A stretch of DNA of 64,000 nucleotides from Labedella populi (GTDB lineage Bacteria; Actinomycetota; Actinomycetes; Actinomycetales; Microbacteriaceae): NCBI RefSeq assembly GCF_004078655.1, contig NZ_RZNC01000001.1, positions 744,001-808,000 on the forward strand, written 5' to 3'. Both the position numbers and the translations under genes were made by a program. Every line of letters starts with the position of its first letter. Position 1 is the stretch's first letter. Shown here piece by piece: positions 63,421 to 64,000 of the stretch. The notes beneath the pieces are model-generated. The model worked only from the letters and a program-made list of their open reading frames with translations. It did no database searches and had not been told where the DNA came from.

Positions 63421-64000
63421 TCAGCGCGCCACGCGCGCGGCGATGTCCGACCGGTGGTGCGAACCTTCGAGTCCGATGGCGCCGACGGCCTCGTAGGCGC
63501 GGGCACGCGCTTCGCCGAAGCCCGCTCCCAGACCCACGACGCTCAGTACACGGCCTCCCGTCGCGACCAGACCCTCTGTCGTGGCGACCGTCGCGGCATG
63601 CGCGATGTGCACACCCTCGACCGCTGCAGCAGCGTCGAGTCCCGTGATCGGGCGGCCCGTGATCGGAGCGGCAGGGTAGTTCTCACTCGCGACGACCACC
63701 GTCACGGCGGCAGTGTCGGAGAAGGTCGGAGGGTCGATCTCGGCGAGGGTCCCGGTCGCTGCGGCCTGGAGCAGTTCCGAGAGCGGCGAGTCGAGCCGCG
63801 GAAGGACGACCTGCGTCTCGGGGTCGCCGAAACGGGCGTTGAACTCGATCACCCGGATCCCACGATCGGCGTCGCTCTCGTGCTTGTCCGTCAGGATGAG
63901 TCCGGCGTACAGGAGCCCGATGAATGGTTTCTGCTCGTCCGCCAGTCGGTGGATGACCGGTCGGGCGATCGTCTCGGTGACCTCCCTGACGAAGTCGGCT
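63421..64000 (-). CDS. purD: Phosphoribosylamine-glycine ligase (5' end outside window)
   Basis: The C-terminal 192 residues or so are visible; the start lies beyond the edge. GAR synthetase joins phosphoribosylamine and glycine with ATP. Motifs: RPVIHRLADEQKPFIGLLYA, LILTDKHESDADRGIRVIEF and NARFGDPETQVVLPRL (the ATP-grasp metal-binding segment), then the C-terminal domain with VTVVVASENYPAAP and VGLGAGFGEARARAYEAV. Minus strand, like purC, purS, purQ and purL. Confidence 0.96.
   Translation of the reverse strand, partial: ADFVREVTETIARPVIHRLADEQKPFIGLLYAGLILTDKHESDADRGIRVIEFNARFGDPETQVVLPRLDSPLSELLQAAATGTLAEIDPPTFSDTAAVTVVVASENYPAAPITGRPITGLDAAAAVEGVHIAHAATVATTEGLVATGGRVLSVVGLGAGFGEARARAYEAVGAIGLEGSHHRSDIAARVAR

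Noticed and set aside
1-64000. tRNA, rRNA, CRISPR array, prophage or replication origin
   Set aside because: No T-loop-bearing cloverleaf, no regularly spaced direct repeats, no phage genes and no DnaA-box cluster were noticed, though reading by eye can miss a tRNA.

Overview
The window is chromosomal DNA of a high-GC Gram-positive actinobacterium, most likely a member of the Microbacteriaceae. This rests on very high GC with third-position G/C throughout, frequent GTG starts, a DUF3151 gene next to purA, a mycothiol-dependent maleylpyruvate isomerase-fold protein, lipoprotein signals, and hairpin terminators without U-tracts. The family assignment is inference. I found no rRNA, tRNA, CRISPR array, phage gene or transposase.

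Layout. 1-4.5 kb: end of an unidentified gene, a TrmH/SpoU RNA methyltransferase and a four-gene OpuC-type compatible-solute ABC transporter. 4.6-8.3 kb: DUF3151, purA, a mycothiol-linked DinB-fold protein and a lactonase-fold beta-propeller protein. 8.4-28.7 kb: a catabolic island. On the minus strand lies a ten-gene run: FAD oxidoreductase, aldehyde dehydrogenase, ubiX, hutH, a UbiD-type decarboxylase, an IclR regulator, hutU, an M20 amidohydrolase, hutF and hutI. Divergent from it on the plus strand lie a polar amino-acid ABC transporter, both electron-transfer flavoprotein subunits, a YtcJ-like amidohydrolase and an agmatine deiminase. 28.8-34.1 kb: GNAT, EamA exporter, a MacB/FtsX-type ABC pair, and chorismate mutase coupled to an SDR. 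34.2-39.7 kb: a YhgE/Pip protein and an MMPL protein carrying a C-terminal ABC-like domain without Walker A residues, divergent from a TetR gene with three evenly spaced palindromes between. 39.8-46.0 kb: DUF2945, dps, an SDR, SMP-30, GH15 and an MFS sugar porter. 46.2-64 kb: purine genes purL, purQ, purS, purC and purD, all on the minus strand, interleaved with a HesB-like protein, an ABC exporter pair, a lipoprotein, a Zn-alcohol dehydrogenase with a TetR gene, and two large exported carbohydrate-related proteins with a gene remnant beside them.

Main biological reading. The island at 8.4-28.7 kb contains a complete route from histidine through urocanate, imidazolonepropionate and N-formimidoylglutamate to N-formylglutamate and probably glutamate. 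It also encodes an intact prFMN decarboxylase pair (UbiD/UbiX) placed around hutH and translationally coupled to it, an FAD oxidoreductase coupled to an aldehyde dehydrogenase, and its own ETF. Urocanate is an imidazole analogue of cinnamate, a classical UbiD-family substrate, so a side branch or an unrecognised imidazole/amine route is a reasonable hypothesis and is the most interesting feature of the window.

A second non-coding signal is a 56-bp inverted-repeat element present twice, between co-directional genes near 30.5 kb and 46.1 kb, with one half identical over 22 bp.
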